Positions 46,242-54,301 of a stretch of 64,000 nucleotides of DNA are shown here, in pieces. The position numbers and the translations under genes were made by a program. The DNA is taken from assembly GCF_006402735.1 (NCBI RefSeq), contig NZ_CP017174.1:3971001-4035000 (forward strand), in the 5' to 3' direction. This DNA is from Myxococcus xanthus (GTDB taxonomy: Bacteria; Myxococcota; Myxococcia; Myxococcales; Myxococcaceae). The notes below the pieces were generated by a model. It saw nothing but the letters and a program-made list of their open reading frames with translations. It was not told where the DNA came from and did no database searches. The stretch's first letter is position 1. Each line of letters opens with the position of its first letter.

Positions 46242-47147
46242 TCATACCGTCTTGACGGCCAGTTCCTTGGCTACATCGATGAAGAGGCGCAGCGGCGCCG
46301 AACGCTGCGCCCGGCTGGGGAAATAGAGGAAGTAACCGGGTACGGTGGGCGCGTACTCCTCAAGCACACGCACGAGTCGCCCCGTGCGCAGCGCCTCTTT
46401 CACCAGCGGCTCGAAGGCGTAGGCCAACCCCAGGCCCTGCTCCACCAGTGCCAGCGTCAGCTCACGGTGGTTGGTGACGATTCCGCCGCGTACCGGCACC
46501 CGCCAGTTCCTCTTTCCCCGCTCCAACTCCCAGGCGTAGAGCCCTCTGCTCGAAGGCATGCGGATGGTGAGGCACTCGTGGCGCAGCAGGTCCTCGGGCT
46601 TCTGGGGCGTGCCGTGCCTCGCGAGGTACGAGGGGGCGCCCACGACAACGAAGCGGAAAGCTTCGGTGAGGCGTACCTGCACCATGTCGCGCTCGATGGC
46701 CTCGTGCAGGCGCACACCCGCGTCGTAGCCCTCCGCCACGATGTCGACGAGGCGGTTCTCGACGACGACCTCTACCTCTATCCGCGGGTGGCGTTTGCGG
46801 AATGCAGGCAGCACCGGTGTGATGACGAAGGGCACGGCAATCTCGGGCACCGTCAGCTTCAGCCGCCCCACTGCTTCGCCCGGCTGAGCCGACACTTCCA
46901 TGAGGCTCGCGAGCACCTGACTGAGGCCTGGACCTGCGCCCTCCAACAGCCTCCGTCCTGCGTCGGTGAGTGCCATGCTTCGGGTGGTGCGGGCGAAGAG
47001 CACGACGCGCAGCTGCGTTTCGAGCTGGCGCATGGACTGACTCACCGCTGCGGGGGAGACGCCGAGTTCGCGGGCCGCGGAGCTGAAGCTCCCAAGGCGC
47101 GCCACCACGAGGAACACTTGGAGCTGCGGGAGGAGCGTCGTCTTCAT
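46242..47147 (-). CDS. LysR-family transcriptional regulator
   Basis: DNA-binding regulator of 301 aa. The N-terminal winged helix-turn-helix (FLVVARLGSFSSAARELGVSPAAVSQSMRQLETQL, residues 12-46) is classical, and the C-terminal substrate-binding domain starts near residue 90 (VGRLKLTVPEIAVPFVITPVL). It lies divergent to the hydrolase gene at 47369 across 221 bases, the usual place for a regulator of that gene and perhaps of the reductase behind it. The effector is unknown. The gene sits between the two copies of an inverted repeat (46085, 47236). Confidence 0.94.
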   Translation of the reverse strand: MKTTLLPQLQVFLVVARLGSFSSAARELGVSPAAVSQSMRQLETQLRVVLFARTTRSMALTDAGRRLLEGAGPGLSQVLASLMEVSAQPGEAVGRLKLTVPEIAVPFVITPVLPAFRKRHPRIEVEVVVENRLVDIVAEGYDAGVRLHEAIERDMVQVRLTEAFRFVVVGAPSYLARHGTPQKPEDLLRHECLTIRMPSSRGLYAWELERGKRNWRVPVRGGIVTNHRELTLALVEQGLGLAYAFEPLVKEALRTGRLVRVLEEYAPTVPGYFLYFPSRAQRSAPLRLFIDVAKELAVKTV

Positions 47148-47235
47148 CGCGTGCGTCCCTTCGGGCCTCCGACGCCGTGCTCTGCCAGCAGGTAGCGCCC
47201 TGAGCGTCGGTGCGCGTTCAATGACGATGTTCTAT

Positions 47236-47286
47236 CAACCGCCCATCTTCAAGCACGGCTTCAAGGCCCTTCGCTCCTCCGCCACC
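47236..47286 (-). repeat. Inverted repeat flanking the LysR gene, right copy
   Basis: Reverse-complement partner of 46085-46134, about 78% identical over 50 bases. It lies in the LysR/hydrolase divergent region. Confidence 0.5.
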
Positions 47287-47368
47287 TGGTCCGACGCGTC
47301 CGGAGCGGATACTTCTCTTTGCGTTGGCGAGGGCAGTCAACGAAGGCAAGTCAGGGAGGCGCAAAGCC

Positions 47369-48472
47369 ATGAACCGAAGCGCATGGGTCCACCTGTTGCT
47401 CGTCGCGAGCGCGATGACGACGTCGTGCGCGAAGTCCGCCGCGGTCCGCGCTGAAGGCCGCGAGTCACCGGGCACCGTCGCGTCGGGCAACGGGAACAAT
47501 TCCTTCACCCTGGTCTACGAGGGGGCGATTACGAAGAATGAGCCCGGCAAGGTCAACATGCAGACCGTCACGTACAAACTGAACGGCCTGGATATTTCGG
47601 CCAACGTCTACACCCCTGCCAACTACGAACCGAAGAAGGCTTATCCGGCCGTCGTGGTTGCGCACCCGAACGGCGGGGTGAAAGAGCAGGTGGCGGGCCT
47701 GTATGCGCAGCGATTGGCGGAACATGGCTACATCACAATCGCAGCCGACGCGGCATACCAGGGGGCCAGTGGCGGTCAGCCGCGCAACGTGGACAAGCCC
47801 GCATACCGCATCGAGGACATCCACGGCATGGCGGACTTCATCGCCCGCTATCCGGGCGCCGATGTCGCGCGTCTGGGGTTGCTCGGAATCTGTGGTGGCG
47901 GCGGCTACTCGTTGAAAGCCGCGCAAACCGACAAGCGATTCAAGGCGATCGCGACCTTGAGCATGTTCAACTCCGGGCGGGTGCGTCGTAATGGCTACCT
48001 GGATTCACAACCGTCCACCATCCAGGAACGCCTGCAGCAGGCTTCGGCTGCCCGCGCCCAGGAAGCGGCTGGCGGGGAAATTCTCTATTCAGGGGATGCC
48101 AATCTGACCGATGAGCAGATCGCCCAATTGCCGTTCGATTTGTATCGGCAGGGTTACGAGTACTACTGGAAGACGCACGCGTACCCCGGCTCGACCTTCA
48201 AGTACACGACGAGCAGTTTGCTGGACCTGATGAGCTTCGACGCCACCGACCAGCTCGAACTGCTCGACAAACCCTTGCTGATGATCGCGGGCAGCAAGGC
48301 CGACAGCCTCTACATGACCGAGGATGCGTTCGCCAAGGCCACCGGCACGAAGGACAAGGAGCTCTTCAAGATCGACGGCGCCACCCATATCGAGACCTAC
48401 TGGGTCCCCAAGTATGTGGACGCCGCCATGAACAAGCTGACGGAGTTCTTCGGAAGGTCGCTCGGGAGGTGA
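47369..48472 (+). CDS. Alpha/beta hydrolase, dienelactone-hydrolase type, lipoprotein
   Basis: Exported hydrolase of 367 aa. MNRSAWVHLLLVASAMTTSC is a lipoprotein signal. The alpha/beta fold is plain: VVVAHPNGGVKEQ (oxyanion region), LGLLGICGGGGYSLKAA with a cysteine at the nucleophile position (about residue 174), AGSKADS as the acid loop, and GATHIETYW as the His. The Cys nucleophile is a feature of dienelactone hydrolases. GGGAGG lies nine bases before ATG 47369. Target compound unknown. Regulated probably by the divergent LysR. Confidence 0.88.
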   Translation: MNRSAWVHLLLVASAMTTSCAKSAAVRAEGRESPGTVASGNGNNSFTLVYEGAITKNEPGKVNMQTVTYKLNGLDISANVYTPANYEPKKAYPAVVVAHPNGGVKEQVAGLYAQRLAEHGYITIAADAAYQGASGGQPRNVDKPAYRIEDIHGMADFIARYPGADVARLGLLGICGGGGYSLKAAQTDKRFKAIATLSMFNSGRVRRNGYLDSQPSTIQERLQQASAARAQEAAGGEILYSGDANLTDEQIAQLPFDLYRQGYEYYWKTHAYPGSTFKYTTSSLLDLMSFDATDQLELLDKPLLMIAGSKADSLYMTEDAFAKATGTKDKELFKIDGATHIETYWVPKYVDAAMNKLTEFFGRSLGR

Positions 48473-48581
48473 TGCCAATCCGGACGCTATCTTCTTCATG
48501 GTGGAGCCGACTGTGGCTCGTCGCGTCCTCGAGGGGCCGTCGTCGAACCCCGGGCAGGACAATTGACGCGTCCGGCTCTCG

Positions 48582-48767
48582 ATGGCGCGGTTCTGGCGCG
48601 ACGCGCTCAATCGCCACGGTGGCGACGCCACCGTCGTCCACCTGCCGGAACTCGTGATCCGGGGCAACACCCACTTCCCGTTCTCCGACACGAACAACGT
48701 CGAGATCGCCAATTTGCTGTCGAAGTTCCTTGCGGAGAAGCACCTCGATGGAGGCGGACGCCCATGA
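48582..48767 (+). pseudogene. C-terminal fragment of an alpha/beta hydrolase
   Basis: An open segment of 61 aa reads FWRDALNRHGGDATVVHLPE, then RGNTHFPFSDTNNVEIANLL, which looks like the end of a bacterial esterase containing the catalytic His region (NTHFPF). No in-frame start or N-terminal part precedes it; the 100 bases after the preceding hydrolase gene are not coding. This is a decayed gene. The interval 48473-48820 otherwise holds nothing I recognise. Confidence 0.6.
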
Positions 48768-48820
48768 CGGAATGGGGTGATCGCTATTTTGAGCACGCTC
48801 AGCGAGATAGGACCCTCCTC

Positions 48821-49990
48821 ATGAATAAGTCCCTCTGCGGAGTCGCGGTTTGCGCAGCGGCCCTCTTCACGGGCTGCGCAGCCGCCCGACATGGCGCTGC
48901 GAAGTCCCCCGCGGCCGCCCAGCAGATCATTCGCGCAGGCACCCAAGCATCCACAGCCGGGTCGATGGATTACTTCACCGGGCGAGTACGCGTCGAGCCG
49001 TTGTCTCCCGCCAGCAGCGACATCAATGCCTCGACCGCCTACGTGACCTTCGAGCCTGGCGCCCACTCGGCATGGCATACCCATCCCAGGGGGCAATTTC
49101 TCATTGTGATTGCCGGTGCAGGTTTGACGCAGGAGTGGGGAAGGCCTGTTCAGGAAATCCGCCCCGGCGACGTGGTGCGGTGCCCACCCGGTGTCAAGCA
49201 TTGGCACGGTGCCGCGCCGACGAGTTCGATGACTCACCTGGCCGTGACCGGTTCTGTGGATGGCAAGAGTGTGACCTGGTTGGAGAAAGTGACGGATGAC
49301 CAATACAACGCCGCCGGCGCTGCCGCACCCCAGGAGCACAAGGCGATGACGGCCGAACAAGTCCTTTCAGCCAAACAGCAGGCCATTCCACTGATCGCGT
49401 CCTTCATGGCCGCGAGCGACATGCCCAAGCTCAACGCCGCCTTGAACCAAGGTCTGGACGCGGGACTGACCATCAGCGAGGCCAAGGAGGTCCTCGTGCA
49501 GCTCTATGCCTACGTCGGTTTTCCACGCAGCCTGAACGCGCTGGGTGAGCTGATGAAAGTGGTGGAGGAGCGCAAACAGCGCGGTATCCAAGACGCACCT
49601 GGGCGTGAGCCCAGCCGAGCCATTCCCACTGGGGACGAGCTTGTCGCCATCGGGACAGCCAACCAGACCCAGATTTCTGGCGTGCCGGTTCAGGGGCCGC
49701 TCTTCGACTTCGCGCCGGTCATCAATCAGTATTTGCAGGCGCATCTGTTCGGCGACATCTTCGAGCGTGACAATCTCGACTGGCAAAGCCGCGAGCTGGC
49801 CACGGTCGGCGCGTTGGCCGCCACGCCGGGCGTGGAGCCACAGTTGCGCTCGCACATGGCCGCCAGCATGCGGGTAGGCCTGACGGCTGGACAATTGCGC
49901 CAATTGACGGAGGTGCTGGCCGAGCGTGGTGATGCAGATGCCGCCAGGCGTGCGACCAAGGCGCTTGCCGCGATGAAGGGACAGGACTGA
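48821..49990 (+). CDS. Cupin-carboxymuconolactone decarboxylase fusion lipoprotein
   Basis: Exported protein of 389 aa. Signal MNKSLCGVAVCAAALFTGC (lipobox). Residues 45-145 form a cupin: FEPGAHSAWHTHPRGQFLIVIAGAG with His ligands and PPGVKHWHGAAPTSS. Residues 170-385 contain two CMD (AhpD-like) segments, the second with FERDNLDWQSRELATVGALAATPGVEPQLRSHMAASMRVGLTAGQLRQL. ATG 48821 was chosen because it begins the signal; ATG 48764 is possible. Both domains are common, the fusion to a lipoprotein signal is less so. CMD usually has a CxxC pair, which is absent here. Confidence 0.85.
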   Translation: MNKSLCGVAVCAAALFTGCAAARHGAAKSPAAAQQIIRAGTQASTAGSMDYFTGRVRVEPLSPASSDINASTAYVTFEPGAHSAWHTHPRGQFLIVIAGAGLTQEWGRPVQEIRPGDVVRCPPGVKHWHGAAPTSSMTHLAVTGSVDGKSVTWLEKVTDDQYNAAGAAAPQEHKAMTAEQVLSAKQQAIPLIASFMAASDMPKLNAALNQGLDAGLTISEAKEVLVQLYAYVGFPRSLNALGELMKVVEERKQRGIQDAPGREPSRAIPTGDELVAIGTANQTQISGVPVQGPLFDFAPVINQYLQAHLFGDIFERDNLDWQSRELATVGALAATPGVEPQLRSHMAASMRVGLTAGQLRQLTEVLAERGDADAARRATKALAAMKGQD

Positions 49991-50005
49991 ACAACACTGA
50001 CCTGC

Positions 50006-50104
50006 TCAGCGTGCGGTGTATCCGCCGTCGACCGGGAGCGCCACACCAACGACGAAGGCTTGACGCGTGATGGACAGGTCGACCAGGCAGGCCGACGAGG
50101 CCAC
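50006..50104 (-). pseudogene. C-terminal fragment of an SDR-family oxidoreductase
   Basis: Minus strand reads VDLSITRQAFVVGVALPVDG followed by GYTAR and a stop. The last 18 residues are the typical short-chain dehydrogenase end (FVxGVxLPVDGGYTA). No Rossmann start exists upstream. It sits right after the CMD gene and is a degraded remainder of an SDR gene. Confidence 0.65.
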
Positions 50105-50305
50105 CGTGCAGCGCGCTTCGGGTTTCGACGCCCCTTCGCCAGCTCGCTGGCTCGCGCCGCGAAGCTTCAGGAGCGCGCCGACGGACAGAACGGGTGGACC
50201 GACCTCCTGGGGGCCACCGTCGAGCCACTGACGGCCCTCAACGCCGTGGTTGAGGGTGGAGCCGAGAGTGCTTCAACTCGCTCACGTGCGGCCCTCCGCG
50301 GGCTG
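50105..50305. other. Intergenic stretch with no recognised feature
   Basis: Together with the SDR relic this fills the 315 bases between 49991 and 50305. No gene, hairpin or promoter motif was recognised in it. Confidence 0.4.
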
Positions 50306-50722
50306 CTAGAGAATCGCCTCAAGGGCCGACTGAAGTTCAGAGTCGCCGTAAAGCTGGTCCGAGTAGCCGTAGAAGCTTTCGCGCACAAAGAGGGTTTTGT
50401 CTTTGATTTCAAGACTCTTCTGACCCGGGTCGTCGGCATTCTTGGCGACATTCAGGAAAACAATCCTGTTGAACTTTGCTCTGACGGCCTCACGGCCCAT
50501 GTCATCCTTGCAGATTTCCTTCATCACATTGACGACGAGGCCCGGGCCATATGACTCGTAGTAGCTGTCGTAGCAGTCAAGGATCGTCTTGTCCTCGGGG
50601 AAGCTCGCAATGTCAATCTCAAACGGCAATTCGAATCCAATCGCTGCGTTGAGTTCTGACTGGAATCGAGCGGAGTGAGAGTCTTTGATGGCGGCGATGC
50701 GCCGACGCTCGGCGAGTCCCAT
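50306..50722 (-). CDS. Conserved hypothetical protein
   Basis: Soluble protein of 138 aa (MGLAERRRIAAIKDSHSARFQSELNAAIGFEL...). The AAGGA ribosome binding site eight bases before ATG 50722 is good. It has a Lys/Arg/Tyr-rich composition, with FEIDIASFPEDKTILDCYDSYYESYGPGLVVNVMKEI and LYGDSELQSALEAIL. I see no catalytic motif. Its GC content and codon use are lower than those of the core genes, suggesting that it was acquired. It precedes no operon partner. Confidence 0.72.
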   Translation of the reverse strand: MGLAERRRIAAIKDSHSARFQSELNAAIGFELPFEIDIASFPEDKTILDCYDSYYESYGPGLVVNVMKEICKDDMGREAVRAKFNRIVFLNVAKNADDPGQKSLEIKDKTLFVRESFYGYSDQLYGDSELQSALEAIL

Positions 50723-50940
50723 GGTGTCGTCCTTGTAATCGAAATGCCTGATTGTTACTCCGAGTATTCTCGGGGAGCTTTTGTGCGTCAACCTGTTTCT
50801 TGCCGCACCCATGTCGAGACAGCATCCCGTCACCAGCTCCCTGCTCCCGTCTCGGCGTGCGGCGCGGCGCTGGAAGTCCACTGTCCTCAGTCGGGTTTTG
50901 GCGCTTCCGGGACCGGCATCGCCTGTATTGAACGCGTGGC

Positions 50941-51477
50941 CTACTCGATACGCGAGCGCACGAATCGCACCCGCTCCGGGAGCGATGCCTGGGGTAGGGG
51001 GAGCAGCTCGTAGCCAAGGCTCGTGTAGACCTCTACCATCGAACGATAGGTCGCCTTCGCCTCGTCGGGGGCCTGTTTGCGCTCGGCATCTTGCCCGAAG
51101 ATTTCGGGCCAATGCGGCGCGATGAAGACACGTCGATTGTAGCGAAACAGCTCCGCGGCCTTCCAGAGGTGTGGCGGCACTGGAAGACCACATACCCGAA
51201 GGTATCCGATGACGTCGGGAACGCCGCGATCCAGGATGACAGGACGGCGTAGCTCGCAGGCCTCCTTGTGGGTTCGCATCTCCCATCCCAGCATCAGCTC
51301 GGCGAAGGCCGCCCGATCAGCCCAAGGGAGGGCGTCACCGCCTATGGCGACCTGATGCTGAATGATGGCACGGCCTGCCTCGGGCATGTGCGCGAGTCCC
51401 TCCACCGCCAGCGCCTCGATGAGACTGCTTTTGCCGGAGCCGGGGCCGCCTGTGATGACATGAAGATGAACGGTCAT
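50941..51477 (-). CDS. AAA-type ATPase / nucleotide-kinase-like protein
   Basis: P-loop protein of 178 aa. Walker A GGPGSGKSSLIEAL (residues 10-23) is at the N-terminus; ILDRGVPDVIGYL (about residues 80-92) is the Asp-Arg part of a kinase-like site, and a third region reads RRVFIAPHWPEIFGQDAERKQAPDEA. The family corresponds to small AAA_28-type ATPases, often of unknown role. ATG 51477 has GAAGGAG six bases upstream; the frame is open to 51540. Adjacent genes do not define a pathway. Confidence 0.8.
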   Translation of the reverse strand: MTVHLHVITGGPGSGKSSLIEALAVEGLAHMPEAGRAIIQHQVAIGGDALPWADRAAFAELMLGWEMRTHKEACELRRPVILDRGVPDVIGYLRVCGLPVPPHLWKAAELFRYNRRVFIAPHWPEIFGQDAERKQAPDEAKATYRSMVEVYTSLGYELLPLPQASLPERVRFVRSRIE

Positions 51478-51626
51478 GGTCTCCTTCGAATGGGCGGGTA
51501 TGTACCGCACCGGATTGTCGAGACACCAGGTTGGTCGCAATCAGGCCGCTTGCTTCGTCTACGGCAGCTCGCGGCCCACTGCTTCGCACGGGGATAGTGG
51601 GGTTAAACGACCACGATGTGCGGTAG

Positions 51627-51932
51627 CTCGACCTCACCTTCGCCACGGCTCAATGGCTGCAGAAAGGCGCGCTGACCGTCTACGGGCTGCGCTGGCCTTC
51701 GCCTGCGCTGGATGAACGCCTGCGCCGGGAGGAGCCCCTGATTGAAGAGCCTGCGGATGCGAGTGAGTCATTCGCGCAGCTCTGGCGGGACACCTTGGCG
51801 TTCGTGAGCACGGGGGAGTTGGTGTTCACGCCCGACGGCCGCTACGTCCTCCTGGCTGACAAGCGGGGAACCCTCCACCGGCTCTTCCTGCCCCCGATGA
51901 CTGCCGAGGACCGCGACGGCCTCCCACGCTGA
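51627..51932 (+). pseudogene. 5'-truncated hypothetical gene
   Basis: Open stretch of 101 codons preceded immediately by a stop and with no ATG, GTG or TTG at a likely start. It reads LDLTFATAQWLQKGALTVYG, RWPSPALDERLRREEPLIEE, LAFVSTGELVFTPDGRYVLL. I do not recognise the protein. It probably represents the C-terminal part of a gene whose beginning was lost when the adjoining transposase relic arrived. Confidence 0.45.
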
Positions 51933-51951
51933 ATCGTGAGTACCGAGCCTC

Positions 51952-52500
51952 GAGCCCAACCACAACGAACGCGAGGAGATCACGGCGGCGGGCCCGGTGC
52001 CGGTGCGCGCGCCGCGGGTCAACGACAAGCGCACCGAGCCGGCTACTGGGGAGCGGAAACGGTTCGCGTCGGCGCTCCTGCCCGCGTGGGCCCGCAAGTC
52101 GCCGCGGGTGGCCGAGGTGCTGCCGCTGCTGTACCTGCACGGCCTGTCCAGCTCGGATTTCGGTCCGGCGTTGACGCAGTTCCTGGGCACCAGCCACGGC
52201 CTGTCGGCGGCGACGAGCACGAGGTTGACCAAGGACTGCATCAAGGAACTCATCGCGTTCGACGACGGGCACCGCGAATCGACCGAGTCGTGGCTCGATC
52301 TGCTCCGCGGCTGTAATCGCCGTGGCTTGGCCGCGCCGGTGCTCGCGGTCGGCGACGGTGCCCTGGGGTTCTGGTCCGCGGTCCGCGAGGTGTTCCCCGA
52401 GACCCGCGAGCAGCGGTGCTGGTGGCACAAAATCGGCACCGTGCTCAACGCGCTGCTCAAGTCCGCCCAGCCGGGCGCGAAGAAGGCGCTCGCCGAGGCC
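51952..52500 (+). mobile_element. IS256-family transposase remnant
   Basis: A coding stretch that matches the mutator-type transposase pattern: NHNEREEITAAGPVPVRAPR, LPLLYLHGLSSSDFGPALTQ, VGDGALGFWSAVREVFPETR, QRCWWHKIGTVLNALLKSAQ. Both ends are missing: no start and no C-terminal Asp-Glu region, and no inverted repeats are visible. It changes into antisense sequence of another gene near 52500. The spelling is typical of actinobacterial copies of IS256. Confidence 0.75.
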
Positions 52501-52502
52501 TT

Positions 52503-52646
52503 TTCGGCGTTGGGGAACACGGACGCGCTCGCGACGAGCCGCCGGATGTCACGGCCCGACATCGGGTTGGCGATGACGCCGACCGTGGCGTCGGCCACCA
52601 GCCAGTGGCGGCTCACCCGCCAGCCGTTGGCGTGCTGCTCACCCAT
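52503..52646 (-). pseudogene. N-terminal fragment of an ATP-NAD-kinase-like gene
   Basis: The minus strand from ATG 52646 reads MGEQHANGWRVSRHWLVADA followed by VGVIANPMSGRDIRRLVASASVF, the characteristic beginning of the ATP-NAD kinase family. It breaks off where the transposase remnant begins. It suggests the insertion cut a foreign gene. Confidence 0.5.
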
Positions 52647-52793
52647 CGCCCTCCCTGCCCGCCGCCGTCGCGTGTGCCGTCTCCCGGATGCGCGTTTCCG
52701 CAGCCGCTGACAAGGGGCACGATCGTCATCTGACAAGACCCGCCTGATGCCTCCGGCTTGACGCATGCCGATATCGGCATATGATGGTGACCC

Positions 52794-53135
52794 ATGGCAC
52801 GAGCAGCGACGACGTCGGACGTCTTCAACGCGATCGCCGAGCCGCAGCGCCGGGAGATCCTGGTCCTGCTGCGGGCGGGTGAGCGGCCGGTGACCGAGGT
52901 GGCCCAGGAGCTGGGGATGACCCAGCCGGGGGCGTCCAAACACCTGCGGGTGCTCCGGGAGGTCGGGCTGGTGCGGGACCGCAAGGCAGGCAAGCAGCGC
53001 CTGTACGGCCTTGACGCCCGCAAGCTGCGGCCGGTCCACGAGTGGACCGGCGGGTTCGAGCGGTTCTGGAGCGAGAGCTTCGACCGGCTGGACGCGTACG
53101 TGCAGGACCTCAAGCAGGCAAGGCAGGAGGAGTGA
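52794..53135 (+). CDS. ArsR-family transcriptional regulator
   Basis: Winged helix-turn-helix regulator of 113 aa. AEPQRREILVLLRAGERPVTEVAQELGMTQPGASKHLRVLREVGLVRDRKAGKQRLYGL is the core of the fold (residues 15-72). No metal-binding CxC motif is present, so it is not an arsenic sensor. Such regulators next to an SRPBCC gene are a widespread pair (autorepressor plus START-domain protein), and the next gene, 3 bases downstream, is exactly that. Codon use and sequence resemble actinobacterial homologues. Confidence 0.9.
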   Translation: MARAATTSDVFNAIAEPQRREILVLLRAGERPVTEVAQELGMTQPGASKHLRVLREVGLVRDRKAGKQRLYGLDARKLRPVHEWTGGFERFWSESFDRLDAYVQDLKQARQEE

Positions 53136-53138
53136 CCG

Positions 53139-53660
53139 ATGGCAGCGACACCAATGGCAGTGACAGGACGGAACTCGCCGGCGCAGTCAGCGACGGCCGA
53201 TCGCGAGATCGTGATCTCCCGGGTCATCAATGCTCCACGGGAGCTGGTGTTCGAGGCGTTCACCGAAGTCCGGCACCTGTCGCGATGGTGGGGACCGGAG
53301 GGGTTCACCACCACCACGCGGGCGTTCGAGTTCCGCGTCGGCGGGGAGTGGGACTTCGTGATGCACGGACCGGACGGGACGGACTACCAGGAGTGGATCT
53401 CCTGGACCGAGATCGCCCCGCCGGAGCGGATCGCGCTGCTGCACGGTGAGTCCCGCGGCGACCCGAACGCCTTCGAGTCGGTCCTCACGTTCGCGCCCGA
53501 CGGCGCGGCGACGCGGATCGAGATGCGCACGGTGTTCCCCACCAAGGAGCTGCGCGACGTGGCTGTCGAGAAGTACCACGCGATCGAAGGCGGCCAGCAG
53601 ACCCTGAGCAAACTGGCTGCCTACGTCACCGAGATCGTTCGGAAGGGAGTTGAGGACTGA
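53139..53660 (+). CDS. SRPBCC/AHSA1-like protein, ArsR-linked
   Basis: START-fold protein of 173 aa. Segments: REIVISRVINAPRELVFEAFTEVRHLSRWWGPEGFTTTTRAFEFRVGGEWDFVMHGPDGTDY, ETTIPPERI-like EIAPPERIALLHG, and the final helix VEKYHAIEGGQQTLSKLAAYVTEIV. It is co-transcribed with the ArsR gene (3-base gap). Its stop overlaps the ATG of the broken reductase gene that follows. It is unrelated in context to the SRPBCC gene at 1302. Confidence 0.88.
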   Translation: MAATPMAVTGRNSPAQSATADREIVISRVINAPRELVFEAFTEVRHLSRWWGPEGFTTTTRAFEFRVGGEWDFVMHGPDGTDYQEWISWTEIAPPERIALLHGESRGDPNAFESVLTFAPDGAATRIEMRTVFPTKELRDVAVEKYHAIEGGQQTLSKLAAYVTEIVRKGVED

Positions 53661-53967
53661 TGGCCGGAAAGGTGTTCTTCAGCGTGACGATGTCGCTGGA
53701 CGGGTTCATCGCGCCCGAGGAGCGCACCAGGCCCGCGAGGCCGCCGGTGACCGAGACGTCCGCGTCGCGGGCGGCGGCGCAACGATCCTGGAGTACGTGA
53801 ACGCCGGCCTGATAGACGAGTTCTCGATCGCGCTCTCACCCGTGCTGTTCGGCTCCGGAATCCGCCTGTTCGAGGGCGTGGACGAGGGCCGCGTGGCCCT
53901 GGAGCCGGTCCGCGCGGAGCCGACGCAGCGGGTGACCCACCTGACCTACGCAGTCCGGAAGCGGTAA
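53660..53967 (+). pseudogene. RibD-C/dihydrofolate-reductase-like gene with internal deletion and frameshift
   Basis: The beginning reads MAGKVFFSVTMSLDGFIAPE, the normal start of the family, and then turns to unrelated sequence. After about 60 bases the proper C-terminal part appears in another frame: VAGGGATILEYVNAGLIDEF, LSPVLFGSGIRLFEGVDEGR. The middle third is missing. It follows the ArsR/SRPBCC pair and would have been the third gene of that operon. Confidence 0.75.
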
Positions 53968-53989
53968 CTGTCTCGACCTCGGCGCCCCC

Positions 53990-54170
53990 CGCCGAGGTCA
54001 GTAGCGTGGTTGAGATCCTCGACGCTCTGAGCGTCAGGACGGGCGCGCGTTCGGGCCGCGAGCTCGGCCGCGCGCTCCTCCGGGAGGGACCTCACGGCGT
54101 TGTCGTGGAACTTCCTCGCCAGCTCAGGCTTCGCCAGCGAGTCACCAAGGGCCCCGGCTCCCGCGCCGCC
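53990..54170 (-). pseudogene. Possible C-terminal fragment of an MmgE/PrpD-type gene
   Basis: The minus strand contains LAKPELARKFHDNAVRSLPE with ERAAELAARTRA, resembling the end of the MmgE/PrpD family (KFRD...ERA). No other part of the gene exists here. The interval 53968-54301 otherwise contains only the 47-bp direct repeat at 54220. Confidence 0.25.
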
Positions 54171-54219
54171 GGTGTCGTGATGGCGTTCAACGACATGACG
54201 TCGCGCACCTCGCTCATTC

Positions 54220-54266
54220 GCCTTGATGCGCTCATGTCGCGGCGCCCGAGTTTTGGGTAGGCACAC
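54220..54266 (-). repeat. 47-bp direct repeat, left copy (transposase-derived)
   Basis: The 47 bases match 55038-55084 with 38 identities and no gap. On the minus strand both copies code for RHERxKA-type sequence, so they descend from the same integrase-type gene. The two copies flank the intact reductase gene at 54302. Confidence 0.6.
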
Positions 54267-54301
54267 TCAGCTGGACTTGAGCGACATCGAGCGGCGCTTG
54301 C

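Noticed and set aside
52794-53135. ArsR-family gene as part of metal resistance
   Set aside because: There are no metal-binding cysteines, and it is paired with an SRPBCC gene in a separate acquired block, so I do not link it to the copper island.
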